The position numbers were made by a program, and so were the translations under genes. Of a DNA stretch of 64,000 bases, positions 25,371 to 34,141 are shown in pieces. The DNA is from Microbacteriaceae bacterium VKM Ac-2854. GTDB taxonomy: Bacteria > Actinomycetota > Actinomycetes > Actinomycetales > Microbacteriaceae. The stretch lies in assembly GCA_013205085.1 (NCBI GenBank), contig JABMLH010000006.1, positions 186,001 through 250,000 of the forward strand, given 5' to 3'. The number at the start of each line of letters is the position of its first letter. Within the stretch, counting starts at the first letter, position 1. Below the pieces are notes generated by a model that worked only from the letters and a program-made list of their open reading frames with translations, had not been told where the DNA came from and did not search any database.

Positions 25371-25388
25371 GATTTCCGGGCGGCGGCG

Positions 25389-26012
25389 CTAGATCCAGCC
25401 GCGTTGCTGCGCGAGCAGCACGGCCTGCTGGCGCGTCTCGACGGCGAGTTTGGCCAGCACCGCCGAGACGTGGTTGCGCACGGTGCCGGGCGCGAGCGAG
25501 AGTGCGCCGGCGATCTGCGCCGTCGTCTCGCCGCGCCGACCGGCTCGGAGCACGTCGAGCTCACGGTCGGTCAGCGGGCACCGTTCGTCGCTCAGCGCGT
25601 CGGCCGCGATCTCGGGGTCGACGTACCGGGCCCCGGCCGCGACGCGGCGGATGACGGCGGCGAGGTCGCCCGCATCGCGCGATTTCGGCACGAATCCGGC
25701 CACCCCGGCGGTGAGGGCGCGTCGCAGCACGCCGGGGCGCGCGTGGCGCGTCACCACGACGCAGCGAGCCGCCACCGTGCGCCGCAGTCGCTCCGCGACC
25801 TCGACACCGTCGAGCCCGGGCATCTCGAGGTCGAGCAGGCAGACATCCGGATGCAGCAGCTCCGCCTCGACGATCGCCTCCTCACCGTTCGCGCATTCCG
25901 CGATCACGTCGATGTCGTCCTCCAGGCGCAGCAGTGCGGCGAGCGCCGACCGGATCATCGCCTCGTCGTCGGCGAGCAGCACCCGGATCCGCGCGGCCGG
26001 CTCGCCGCTCAC
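25389..26012 (-). CDS. LuxR/NarL-type response regulator
   Basis: 207 residues. Receiver domain at residues 9-125 with the acidic pair DDEA, phosphorylated Asp in LLDLEMPGLDG and the conserved Lys in VPKSRD; the position after the strand carrying the switch Thr/Ser is VVVTRHA. C-terminal LuxR helix-turn-helix (LTDRELDVLRAGRRGETTAQ). Its GTG start overlaps the kinase stop as GTGA, so the two are translated together. Confidence 0.92.
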   Translation of the reverse strand: MSGEPAARIRVLLADDEAMIRSALAALLRLEDDIDVIAECANGEEAIVEAELLHPDVCLLDLEMPGLDGVEVAERLRRTVAARCVVVTRHARPGVLRRALTAGVAGFVPKSRDAGDLAAVIRRVAAGARYVDPEIAADALSDERCPLTDRELDVLRAGRRGETTAQIAGALSLAPGTVRNHVSAVLAKLAVETRQQAVLLAQQRGWI

Positions 26013-27322
26013 GGCCGGTCCCTCTGCTCGACGGGGGCCGTGACCACGACCGTGAACTCGGTGCGTCCGCGCACGACCTGCACGGTGCCGCCCGCCTCGC
26101 CGGCCCGACGCGCGATCCCGTCCAGGCCGGAGCCGTGCGGGCCAGAACCGTCGGGGCCAGAGCCGTCCAGGCCGGCATCGCCGGGGCCGGCATCGCCGGG
26201 CGGCGGCGCGACGTCGTTGCGGATCTCGTAGCGCCAGAACCCGTCGGCCCGCGTGAGCGCCAGGGCGGCGTGCCGTCCGCCGCCGTGTCGGAGCACGTTC
26301 GTGGTCGTCTCGCGGATCACCGGGCCGAAGACCGCGCCGGGCGCCGCGTCCGCATCCGGGGCGACCTCGGCCCGCACCTGGAGCCCGGCGGCCCGAAGGA
26401 GGTCTCGGGCATTGGCCAGCTCATCACTCAACGACACCGATCGGAACCGGGTGGCGAGGTCACGGGTGCCCTGCCGGGCCTCGTCGACGCTCACCCGCGC
26501 CGCGCGCAGCTGCTCCAACGCGCCGTCTGGGTCGCGTGCGAGCAGCCGCTCCGCGAGTTCCAGCTGCAGGGCGATCACCTGCAGGTGGTGACCCTGCAGG
26601 TCGTGCACGTCGGTCGCGACGCTGAGCCGCTCCTGGGTCGCGGCCAGCCGCGCCTCGGAGATCCGCGCCCGATCCAGCGCGGTCAGCACGTCCCACCACC
26701 ACAGCGACAGCACCGAGGAGGGCAGCAGGATGGCGCAGAAGAAGCCGAAGACGAAGTGATCCGTGGCCGCATCGAGCGGCGCTCGCGCGAACGCCGCGTG
26801 CTCGTCGATGATCCAGACTCCGACGACGAGCAGTGTCGAGAGCACCGTCAGCCGCGTCCGCACCGTCGGCGCCCAGTCGAGCAGCAGCAGCGACTGGCCG
26901 ACGGGCACGAGCAGCATCAGCCACAGCCCGCTGATCGCGAAGCCGAGCACGCCGAATCCGGCCGCGACCGCCACGAGAGCGAGCACCGGCGCCGAAGGCC
27001 GCGCCGCGGACTCGCCCGAACGCTGCCGGTAGACGTTCAACAGTGCCGCCGTCGAGCCGACCCAGACCACCCCGACCCCGAGCACGGCCGCCTGTTCGGC
27101 CGGGCCGAAGCCGCCCTGCACCAGGGTGGCCGTGCCGGTGAGTACCAGAATGAGCTCGAATCCGAGGATGGCCGACGCGGTGTACCACCAGGTCGCCGCG
27201 ATGCCCCTGGCGTTCGATCGCGACGGTCGAACCCGCGCGGTCACGGCGGCGCCGGAGGGCACAGCGGCGCCGGAGGTCATGGGGGTGCCCGGCCCTGCGG
27301 CGCTCTCGATTCGGCGGTTCAC
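26009..27322 (-). CDS. NarL-family sensor histidine kinase with a repeat-expanded ATP lid
   Basis: 437 residues. About six membrane helices in residues 45-210, then the HisKA_3 motif DVHDLQGHHLQVIALQLELA, N box RETTTNVLRHG and G box GSGLDGIARRAG. Between the N and G boxes, where the ATP lid sits, a 15-bp array encodes GDAG(P/L) and GSG(P/L)(D/H) units. No extracellular sensor domain is evident. GTG 27322 has GGAGG upstream. It is the first gene of the two-gene operon. Confidence 0.9.
   Translation of the reverse strand: MNRRIESAAGPGTPMTSGAAVPSGAAVTARVRPSRSNARGIAATWWYTASAILGFELILVLTGTATLVQGGFGPAEQAAVLGVGVVWVGSTAALLNVYRQRSGESAARPSAPVLALVAVAAGFGVLGFAISGLWLMLLVPVGQSLLLLDWAPTVRTRLTVLSTLLVVGVWIIDEHAAFARAPLDAATDHFVFGFFCAILLPSSVLSLWWWDVLTALDRARISEARLAATQERLSVATDVHDLQGHHLQVIALQLELAERLLARDPDGALEQLRAARVSVDEARQGTRDLATRFRSVSLSDELANARDLLRAAGLQVRAEVAPDADAAPGAVFGPVIRETTTNVLRHGGGRHAALALTRADGFWRYEIRNDVAPPPGDAGPGDAGLDGSGPDGSGPHGSGLDGIARRAGEAGGTVQVVRGRTEFTVVVTAPVEQRDRP
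26121..26195. repeat. 15-bp x5 in-frame coding array in the kinase
   Basis: Five units such as TCGGGGCCAGAGCCG (plus strand) encode the Gly/Asp/Ser-rich insert just before the G box of the histidine kinase. Confidence 0.85.
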
Positions 27323-27337
27323 GCCTCCACCCTAGGT

Positions 27338-27355
27338 CCGTGACAGATGTCACGG
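27338..27355. promoter_or_regulatory. 18-bp palindrome in a divergent promoter region
   Basis: CCGTGACAGATGTCACGG is a perfect palindrome 15 bp upstream of the kinase start and 126 bp before the divergent small membrane protein gene. It is a candidate operator, possibly for the adjacent response regulator. Binding partner inferred only. Confidence 0.5.
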
Positions 27356-27481
27356 TCGGAGATGCGAATGGCCCGGATGCGGGTGACAGCACGACACTGC
27401 CGCGGCGCGAGGGGATGCGGTGGGCTGGAGGCACAACGGCGCGGACGACCTGTCCCGCCTCGAGAGCTGAGGAGCCACCTG

Positions 27482-28054
27482 ATGGATCTGATCGCACGAT
27501 TCCACGAACTCATGGCGCAGGTCCCCGAGATCCTGCAGCCCGTCATCGTCGCCCTCGCCGGCGCCGTTCCGTTCATCGAAGGCGAGGGAGCCGCGTCGAT
27601 CGGGATCCTCGGCGGTGTGCATCCGGTTCTCGCCGTTGCCGCCGGAGCGACCGGCAACTTCGTCTGCGTGCTGCTGCTGGTGCTGCTCAGCTCCGGAGCG
27701 CGCTCGGCCATCGTCTCGCGACAGCACGCCAGGAGCGCCGCCCGAGAGCCCGCGCTGGTGGGCTCGGGCGTCGGCGCGGCCGTCTCCGCCGACCCCGCGC
27801 CGGTCGCCCCGAGCGCGAACGGTGCTCGCTCGGCGGCGCGACGCGCGAAGTTCCAGCGCGCCCTCGAGCGCTACGGCGTTCCCGGCGTCAGCCTGCTCGG
27901 CCCGCTGCTGCTGCCGACCCAGTTCACCGCCACGATGCTCGCCGCGGCGGGCGTGAGCAGGGTCCGTGTGCTCGCCTGGCAGGCCGTCGCCATCCTCGGC
28001 TGGACGACCCTGCTCGGCGTCGTGATGGGCGGCGTCGTCCACGCCGTCGGCTAG
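27482..28054 (+). CDS. putative small multidrug export-type membrane protein
   Basis: 190 residues with about four hydrophobic segments. The N-terminal half contains ALAGAVPFIEGEGAASIGIL, the acidic membrane motif typical of the Sm_multidrug_ex family (COG2426-like), and the C-terminal half has YGVPGVSLLGPLLLPTQFTA. A cytoplasmic Ala/Arg-rich loop separates them. Transport function is a family name rather than shown here. The divergent location to the two-component system suggests a possible target of that system. Confidence 0.75.
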   Translation: MDLIARFHELMAQVPEILQPVIVALAGAVPFIEGEGAASIGILGGVHPVLAVAAGATGNFVCVLLLVLLSSGARSAIVSRQHARSAAREPALVGSGVGAAVSADPAPVAPSANGARSAARRAKFQRALERYGVPGVSLLGPLLLPTQFTATMLAAAGVSRVRVLAWQAVAILGWTTLLGVVMGGVVHAVG

Positions 28055-28142
28055 CTGGAGCGACCGCGCCGAGGTCGCCGCAGCGAATGACGTCGAAGAG
28101 TCCTCAACCGCCTCGAAAGCCGCCCGCAAGCGCCGTTCGGCG

Positions 28143-28985
28143 TCATCTGCTGCGAGCACCCGGCCCGCTCGGCGCCTGACCGAGTCGCTGCTCGTCGCCG
28201 ACGATCGAGCGGGACGACGAACGGGACGACCCAGCGGCGCCCGCTGCGAGCCACTGGGCGAACGTGGTCGACGAGAACGTCGCATCCGGATACGGCAACA
28301 GCTCGTCGGCCGTCAGGGCGCTGCCGAAGTAGCGTGCGAGCGGATCCGCGACCACCTCGCGCGGATCCGCGTGCGCGCGCAGCTGCGTCCGCACCAACTG
28401 CGCCAACGCGAACACCTCCGGTCCGGCGAACTCGATCATGCCGCCGAGCGGTCCTCCGACCGCCACGTCGGCGACCGCGGCAGCCACATCGTCGGCCGCC
28501 ATCGGCCGGATGTTCGCCTCGGCCAGGCGCACCGAGCCCGCCCGTGTCGCCGACTCCGCGATGCTGCGCACGAACTCGTAGAACTGCGTCACGTGCACGA
28601 TCGAGAACGGCGCGTTCGAGGCGCGGATCAGCGACTCCTGCACCGATTTCGCCCGGAAGTAGCCGGCCTGGGTCGCCGCGAGTCGGTCGGTGCCGACTAC
28701 CGAGAGTGCGACGTGGTGGCGCACCCCGGCGGCCCGGCCGTAGGTGAGCAGATTCAGCGTCGCCGTCTCGAAATACTCGAGGACGCCGAGCTCGTCGGTG
28801 TACGACGAGTTGGAGACGTCGATGACGACCTCCGCACCGGCGAGCGCCGCGGCGAGGCCGTCGCCCGTGTACGCGTTGACGCCGGTCTCCCGCGCAGCGG
28901 CGAGCACATCGTGTCCGCCGTCGGCGAGCAGCGGAACCAGCTTCGCCCCGATCAGGCCGGTGCCACCGACGACGACGATCCTCAT
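28143..28985 (-). CDS. NmrA-like NAD(P)-binding protein, paralogue B
   Basis: 280 residues. Rossmann motif VVGGTGLIGAKLV at the N-terminus, IDVSNSSYTDE after strand four, and FSIVHVTQFYEFVRSI in the region that packs on the nicotinamide. It belongs to the atypical short-chain NmrA/NAD-dependent epimerase group. It closely parallels the upstream gene along its whole length and overlaps it by ATGA (28982-28985), so the pair arose by tandem duplication. The C-terminus has an extra basic Ser/Arg-rich tail. Last gene of the ECF41 operon. Confidence 0.85.
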   Translation of the reverse strand: MRIVVVGGTGLIGAKLVPLLADGGHDVLAAARETGVNAYTGDGLAAALAGAEVVIDVSNSSYTDELGVLEYFETATLNLLTYGRAAGVRHHVALSVVGTDRLAATQAGYFRAKSVQESLIRASNAPFSIVHVTQFYEFVRSIAESATRAGSVRLAEANIRPMAADDVAAAVADVAVGGPLGGMIEFAGPEVFALAQLVRTQLRAHADPREVVADPLARYFGSALTADELLPYPDATFSSTTFAQWLAAGAAGSSRSSSRSIVGDEQRLGQAPSGPGARSR

Positions 28986-29764
28986 GACGCCGGTACCGTC
29001 TGCGCCGCGAGGAAGGCGGCGAACGTGGTCGGGAAGATCGTGGCGTCCTCATCCGGCAGCAGGCTGCGAGTGTCGAGCACCATTCCGAAGTACGGCGCGT
29101 CGTCGTCGGTGACGACCGTGCGCGGGTCGCCGATCGCCGCGAGGCCCTGCCGGATGAACGCGTCCATCCCGAAGCTCTCCGGCCCGGCGATCTCGAGCGT
29201 GCCGTTCTGCGGCGCGCCCACAGCGGTGCGCGCGACGGCCGTCGCTACGTCGGCGGAGGCGATCGGCTGCACGAGCGCCGACGTGAGACGCACCGTGTCG
29301 CCCTCGGTCGACGTCGCCGCGATGCTGCGGACGAACTCGAAGAACTGGGTCGCGTGCACGATCGAATACGGCAGACCGGAGGCGGCGATCAATCGCTCCT
29401 GCGCCACCTTCGCGCGCATGTAGCCGCCCTCGGTCAGCCGCTCGGTGCCGACGACCGACAGCGCGAGGTAGTGGCCGACGCCCGCCTCCTCCGCCGCCGC
29501 GATCAGGTTGCGGGTGGAGGTGCTGAAGAACGCCATCACGTCGTCGTCCGCGAAGGACGGTGAATTGGAGACGTCGATCACCACGTCCGCTCCGGTCAAC
29601 GCGGCGGCGAGACCGTCGCCGGTGAGCGTGTTCACCCCGGTGCCCGGCGAGGCTGCGACCGCCTCGTGGCCGTGCTCGGCGAGCTTCGAGACGACCTGGC
29701 TGCCGATCAGGCCGGTGCCTCCGATGACGACGATCTTCAGGATCTGCTTCACGCTCTGCTTCAT
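28982..29764 (-). CDS. NmrA-like NAD(P)-binding protein, paralogue A
   Basis: 260 residues from ATG 29764 (MKQSVKQILKIVVIGGTGLI). Rossmann GGTGLIGS, IDVSNSPSF, LALSVVGTERL and YSIVHATQFFEFVRSIA match paralogue B block by block. Oxidoreductases and epimerases of this kind are common neighbours of ECF41 sigma factors, so it is a probable sigma target within the same transcript. Substrate unknown. Confidence 0.87.
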   Translation of the reverse strand: MKQSVKQILKIVVIGGTGLIGSQVVSKLAEHGHEAVAASPGTGVNTLTGDGLAAALTGADVVIDVSNSPSFADDDVMAFFSTSTRNLIAAAEEAGVGHYLALSVVGTERLTEGGYMRAKVAQERLIAASGLPYSIVHATQFFEFVRSIAATSTEGDTVRLTSALVQPIASADVATAVARTAVGAPQNGTLEIAGPESFGMDAFIRQGLAAIGDPRTVVTDDDAPYFGMVLDTRSLLPDEDATIFPTTFAAFLAAQTVPAS

Positions 29765-29811
29765 GGTCTGCCCTTCGCTGGATGCGGGTGCCTGCTGCGC
29801 CCGTCTGCCAG

Positions 29812-30201
29812 CTAGGACCACGGTGACGTCGGATCTGTGACCGGACCCTCCGGATTCCACCCGAGCAGTCGTGCCCGGTCCGTCACGATCCACAGCTCGG
29901 CGACCCGTGCGCCCCGGGTGGCGAGGACGATGATCACCTCGACGCGGCCCGCGCGGCGCAGCACCAGCGCCGGCCGTCCGTTCACACTGTGCTGGCGCGG
30001 CTCGCGGCCGGTCGCGGCCTCGAGGATGCTCGCCGCCGCGTCCTTCGCCGGAACCGTGCGGGCGCTCGCCGCGGTGGTCACTCGCACGCGGGGACGCAGC
30101 AGCGGCGCGAGTTCGGTGTGATCCTCATGCGCGCACGCGGCCACGATCGCCTCGGCCAGCGCGAGGTCGAGGCGGGCGCGGCGCGCGCGCACCCAGCCCA
30201 C
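29812..30201 (-). CDS. stand-alone SnoaL-like protein resembling the sigma factor C-terminal domain
   Basis: 129 residues from GTG 30201, five bases after the sigma factor stop. The C-terminal half NGRPALVLRRAGRVEVIIVL aligns with NGRPAVAIERDGVATTVVTV in the ECF41 sigma factor, and TDRARLLGW aligns with its NPAKLTRV. The N-terminal helices (AIVAACAHEDHTELAPLLRP) match the first helix and strand of a SnoaL/NTF2 fold. It looks like the regulatory domain of the sigma factor encoded a second time as a free protein. Confidence 0.65.
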   Translation of the reverse strand: MGWVRARRARLDLALAEAIVAACAHEDHTELAPLLRPRVRVTTAASARTVPAKDAAASILEAATGREPRQHSVNGRPALVLRRAGRVEVIIVLATRGARVAELWIVTDRARLLGWNPEGPVTDPTSPWS

Positions 30202-30206
30202 CCGGC

Positions 30207-31160
30207 TCAGCCCACCCGCGTGAGCTTCGCCGGATTCATCAGCCAGAGCAGCCGGTCGATGCCGTCCGCCGACGCGACCACGGTGACCACCGTCGTCGCG
30301 ACACCGTCGCGCTCGATCGCGACAGCAGGCCGACCGTTCGTCTCGATCCAGCGCAGCTGCGCTCCGCTCCAGAAGTGCGAGGAGAAGGCGGCGACGAATG
30401 TCGCCACGCGCGCACGGCCGAGCACGTTCTTGCGCGCAGCCAGCTTCGCGCCGCCTCCGTCGGACGTGCTGATGATGTCGGCCGCGAAGAGCGCCTCCAG
30501 GCCGCGGATGTCACCGGACTGCGCCGCGGCGAGGAACTCCGCCAGCAGGCGACGATGTTCCACCGGCGCAGCCTGGCGACGGCGACCGGCCGCCAAGTGC
30601 CGCCGCGCCCGGCTGACGAGTTGCCGCACCGCCGGCTCACGCTGCTGCACGACTTCGGCGATCATCGGGTAGGGGTAGTCGAACGCCTCGCGCAGCACGT
30701 AAGCGGCGCGTTCCGCGGGCGACAGACTCTCCAGGAGCAACAGGACCGCGAACTCCAGCGCCTCGCCTCGTTCAGCGCCGAGCAGCGGGTCGGCGCTGGT
30801 GTCGATCGGATCCGGCAGCCACGGGCCGACGTAGCTCTCGTGCCGGACCCGGGCCGAAGCCGACAGATTCATCGCGAGGCGGGTCACGACCGTCGCGAGG
30901 AACGCCGCAGGGTTCTCGACGACCGAACGATCGGTTCCCTGCCAGCGCAGCCACGAGTCCTGCACGATGTCTTCCGCCTCAGCGACGCTGCCGAGCATCC
31001 GATACGCGATGCCGAACAGGCGCGGACGAACGGCCGCGAAGACCACGGCCGCCTCGTCGAGGTCGGTGAGGTCGGTGAGGTCGGGGGCGTCGGGAGTGGG
31101 CGTGGCGACGTCGGGGATGGGCGTGGCGTCGGGAACGTCAGCACCGGCGGCGGTGGTCAT
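30207..31160 (-). CDS. ECF41-type RNA polymerase sigma factor with SnoaL C-terminal domain
   Basis: 317 residues. Sigma region 2 (RPRLFGIAYRMLGSVAEAED, IVQDSWLRW) at about 40-105, region 4 (LSPAERAAYVLREAFDYPYP, then VRQLVSRARRHL) at about 150-210, then a SnoaL-like domain. ECF41 marks are all present: YVGPWLPDP in the linker (WLPEP), STSDGGGAK (DGGGK) and NPAKL (NPDKL). In this group the C-terminal domain replaces an anti-sigma factor. ATG 31160 was chosen over an upstream start with an Arg-rich lead. It heads a four-gene operon. Confidence 0.92.
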   Translation of the reverse strand: MTTAAGADVPDATPIPDVATPTPDAPDLTDLTDLDEAAVVFAAVRPRLFGIAYRMLGSVAEAEDIVQDSWLRWQGTDRSVVENPAAFLATVVTRLAMNLSASARVRHESYVGPWLPDPIDTSADPLLGAERGEALEFAVLLLLESLSPAERAAYVLREAFDYPYPMIAEVVQQREPAVRQLVSRARRHLAAGRRRQAAPVEHRRLLAEFLAAAQSGDIRGLEALFAADIISTSDGGGAKLAARKNVLGRARVATFVAAFSSHFWSGAQLRWIETNGRPAVAIERDGVATTVVTVVASADGIDRLLWLMNPAKLTRVG

Positions 31161-31212
31161 GGCGGCTCGTCTCTTCCGGCGGGTCGGCGCGCGGAGCTGT
31201 CTCACCAGCTGA

Positions 31213-31239
31213 GACCGGGCGGACTCCCATTCTGTGACA
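31213..31239 (-). promoter_or_regulatory. ECF41-like promoter of the sigma operon
   Basis: On the minus strand TGTCACA (31239-31233), a 16-base spacer, then GGTC (31216-31213). The published ECF41 promoter, as I recall it, is TGTCACA-N16-CGTC, so -35 and spacing agree and the -10 has one mismatch. It ends 52 bases before the sigma ATG and implies autoregulation. The rest of 31240-31535 holds nothing I can identify. Confidence 0.6.
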
Positions 31240-31535
31240 GCAGCTGCCGGCGACCGGCGCGGCGGCGGGGCCCTGAACCCGAAGTGCCTGTTCAACGCGG
31301 ACGGATCGGCGGAACACCTCGGGTTCGGGACGACGTCGCCTCGAGCCGGGTTCCCGGTGCCGCGTCGTCACGGGCCGCAACTCCTCGGCGCCACCGGCTG
31401 CACAGCGTCACTAGGAATGACGCCGATCCCGATGCGAGGAATTCCGGATACATGCTCACGCACGGACAACCGGACGAACATCCCCGGTTCTGGCGTCACG
31501 GGATCGGGTACGCGATCCGCCCGAAGTCGAGGGGT

Positions 31536-32153
31536 TCATGTCCGCCGGTTCCCGGTGTCGGGGCTCGGTGGTGGCGGTGCGGGTTTCCGAGGCCGGAACC
31601 GCTGCACGGCCCGGGGTCTGCGGTGCCGGTGGTTCCCTTCGGCAGGCTCAGGACAGGCCGGCGCGGCGTCTGGTGCGGGTCGATCTGCCACGGCGGCACG
31701 AAGAACGGGACTCCGTCACGCATCCGTCACCGCCACCCGATGCGCCGACGCGGAAGTGACCTCACCCGCGCGCACCGCGGCGGCGAGCGCAGGCAGCTTC
31801 GCGGCGAGCGGTTCGCCGTGCAGGGTCACCCGGGGCGTGACCTGACCGGCGAGCTGCACCCGCCGCTTCGCCTCCGACGAGCCGACCCGGCAGACCACGT
31901 TCAGCACCGCCGCGGCGTTGCGCAGCTGGTACTCCTCGTGCGCCCGCGCCTCCACCAGGCCGGCCGCCGCGGCGACGGTCAGCGCCTGGGCCGAACGCAG
32001 GATCTCCTCCGCGACGATCGCGAACGCGACCGCGTCCTCCGCTCGCCGCATCCCGCACACCGCGTCGAACGCGGTGTGCACCGCGGTGCCGAGGGCGGTG
32101 CGGGCGGTGCCGACCTGCTCGGTGAGCGGTGTGGGGGTGAACGAAGATGCCAT
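31536..32153 (-). pseudogene. DUF222/HNH (13E12-type) copy with an internal deletion
   Basis: From ATG 32153 the product MASSFTPTPLTEQVGTARTA matches the longer copy at 48468 almost residue for residue through HRVAVTDA, then the sequence jumps to the HNH tail (MRDGVPFFVPPWQIDPHQTP) in another frame. The junction is GGATGCG; both parent positions in the long copy contain GATGCG, so about 0.9 kb was lost at a six-base microhomology. A 25-base CCTTCGGCAGGCTCAGG-type element is also inserted in the tail. No functional endonuclease can be made. Confidence 0.88.
31635..31659. repeat. CTTCGGCAGGCTCAG-type interspersed repeat
   Basis: A 25-base block (positions 31635-31659) absent from the matching site of the long DUF222 copy. 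Variants of TTCGACAGGCTCAG are dispersed between genes of many GC-rich bacteria; read on the other strand it gives the tell-tale peptide LSLPKG. A related TTCCGACAGGCTC lies in the terminator at 56966-56978. Confidence 0.65.
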
Positions 32154-32267
32154 ACGAATACGGTACGCGGTACCTCCGACATCGAATGCGCCTCCAGCCC
32201 CGGAACGGGACAACTCACCCCCAAACCGGGCCTGTGGAGGAAGAGACCGGCGCGAGAAGCAGTCGCG

Positions 32268-33935
32268 TCAGTACGCTCCGTCGCTCCCGAACACCGCTCG
32301 AACGGTCTTCAGCAGGATGACGATGTCCTCGGTCATCGACCAGTTCTCGACGTAGTAGAGGTCGTGTCGCACCGTGTCCTCCCACGAGAGGTTGGAGCGG
32401 CCGCTGACCTGCCAGAGCCCGGTGATCCCCGGCTTCATCAGGAAGCGGCGGTGCACGTGATCCTCGTACTGCTCGACCTCGCGGGCGAGCGGCGGACGCG
32501 GCCCGATCAGCGACATCTCACCGCGGAACACGTTGAGGAACTGCGGGATCTCATCGAGGCTGTAGCGCCGCAGCACGGCGCCGACGCGGGTGACCCGCGG
32601 ATCGTTGGTCATCTTGAAGAGCACGGTGTTGCCGACCGTGGCCTGCGCGGTCTGCGTGGCCTCGTGGGTCTGCTGCATCTGCTGGGTCTGCTGCATCTGC
32701 TGGGTCTGCTGCATCTGCTGGGCCTGCTGGGTCTGCAGGGTCTGCAAGGCTGCGAGCCGCGCCTCGGCGTCGACGACCATCGAACGGAACTTGAGCATCC
32801 GGAAGGTGCTGCCGTTCAGCCCGATCCGCTCCTGCCGGAACAGCACCGGGCCCGGACTCGTCGTCTTCACCAGCACCGCGATCAGCAGCAGGATCGGCGA
32901 ACTGAGCAGGATGAGCAGCGTGGACGCCACGATGTCGAACAGGCGCTTGGCGAAGCGCTGACGGCCACCGAACACCGGCGTCTCGACGTGGATCAGCGGG
33001 AGGCCGGCAACGGGACGGGTGTGGATGCGCGGGCCGCCGATGTCGGTCAGGTTCGACGCCAGCACGAGGTGCTCGCGGCCGGGCTCGAGCGACCAACTCA
33101 GCTCACGGATGCGCGCAGGCGGAAGATCCGCCGATCCGGTCACAACGACGGTGCCGGCACCGCTGGCGTCCATCACCGCGCGCAGCTGCTCCATCGACCG
33201 GAAGCGGTCGCAGCGCACCCCCGCGATCTCCATGGCTCCGGTCCGATCCGCGCCGGCCTGCGCCGCTCCGGCCGGCCCTGCTCCGGCTTCCTCAGCAGAG
33301 GTGAGCACGATCGCGACGATCGTGTAGCTCGCCTCGCGGCTGCGACCGAGCTCGTGGACGGTGCGCAGAACGCTCGACTCCGAGCCCAGCAGCACGACCT
33401 GGGTGCGCGAGAGTCCGGCGCGGCGGCGGCGTCCGAGCCAGACCCGCCACGAGAGCCGGCCCACCAGAAGCAGGAACAGACCGACGGGGAGCGCGGTGAT
33501 GATGTAGCCGCGGGCCAACAGGATCTGCAGCAGGAACGCGATGATCGCGATGACCCCGAAGAGACCGATGCTCGAGTTGACCACACGCCGGTACTCGGCC
33601 AGTCCGACGCCGACGATCCGACGATCGCGGGTGTCGAAGAGTTCCAGCGTCGCCAGCCAGGCGAGCACGATCACCGTCGAGACCACGGTGTAGCTCAGCG
33701 ACAGATTCGCGCGGTCGTTGAAGATGACGTCGGAATCGAGGTTCATCCCGAACCGGAACAGCTGGGTGCCGTACACGGCCACCACAACGGCGACGATGTC
33801 GGTGATCAGGAGGCGGGTGCGGTACTCGACGTACCAGGGTGCCGGGCGCGACGGGGCGCTCGGGGTGCTGCTCAATTCGGGTGGCTCCTCGAATTCGCTG
33901 GTGCGTGGCGGAAGCGACAGACCCCCTGTCGACAT
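32268..33935 (-). CDS. undecaprenyl-phosphate sugar-1-phosphate transferase (WbaP/CpsE type) with a Gln-rich insert
   Basis: 555 residues. Four N-terminal helices (residues 45-175), a CoA-binding-like middle domain, then the catalytic domain from KRLFDIVASTLLILLSSPIL, with KTTSPGPVLFRQERIGLNG, MTNDPRVTRVGAVLRRYSLD, IPQFLNVFRGEMSLIGPRPP and PGITGLWQVSGRSNLSW, the full set of family motifs. It starts lipid-linked repeat-unit assembly of an exopolysaccharide. Between DAEARLAAL and the FKMTND strand, about 35 residues of QQMQQT repeats replace a normally short loop. The large glycosyltransferase cluster lies 16 kb away. Confidence 0.92.
   Translation of the reverse strand: MSTGGLSLPPRTSEFEEPPELSSTPSAPSRPAPWYVEYRTRLLITDIVAVVVAVYGTQLFRFGMNLDSDVIFNDRANLSLSYTVVSTVIVLAWLATLELFDTRDRRIVGVGLAEYRRVVNSSIGLFGVIAIIAFLLQILLARGYIITALPVGLFLLLVGRLSWRVWLGRRRRAGLSRTQVVLLGSESSVLRTVHELGRSREASYTIVAIVLTSAEEAGAGPAGAAQAGADRTGAMEIAGVRCDRFRSMEQLRAVMDASGAGTVVVTGSADLPPARIRELSWSLEPGREHLVLASNLTDIGGPRIHTRPVAGLPLIHVETPVFGGRQRFAKRLFDIVASTLLILLSSPILLLIAVLVKTTSPGPVLFRQERIGLNGSTFRMLKFRSMVVDAEARLAALQTLQTQQAQQMQQTQQMQQTQQMQQTHEATQTAQATVGNTVLFKMTNDPRVTRVGAVLRRYSLDEIPQFLNVFRGEMSLIGPRPPLAREVEQYEDHVHRRFLMKPGITGLWQVSGRSNLSWEDTVRHDLYYVENWSMTEDIVILLKTVRAVFGSDGAY
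32668..32745. repeat. 18-bp in-frame array encoding QQMQQT
   Basis: Three exact units of GTCTGCTGCATCTGCTGG at 32668-32685, 32686-32703 and 32704-32721, then degenerate continuation to about 32745. Antisense reading gives the Gln/Met/Thr loop of the sugar transferase. Confidence 0.92.
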
Positions 33936-34141
33936 CGTCGCGCTCGGATTCGAGCGATGGCGGCGCAGACGGCCTCGACCGGATGGGGCAGGTGTCGGCT
34001 TGACGCGCGGTCGGCTGGAACGGGTATGACCACGCGCTATCGCGCCATCGCTACCGTAACGGCTGCGGCCGCCAAATGTCGGTCCAGGGCCAGATCCGCG
34101 TGGGCGGTTGACGATGGCTCGCGATATGGACTAGCGCGGGG

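Noticed and set aside
26009-26012. Four-base overlap as a frameshift between kinase and regulator
   Set aside because: GTGA overlap is a normal translational coupling and both proteins are complete.
31240-31535. Additional small gene between the sigma operon promoter and the DUF222 remnant
   Set aside because: Frames here lack a ribosome site, show no recognisable motif and overlap the promoter or the pseudogene tail.
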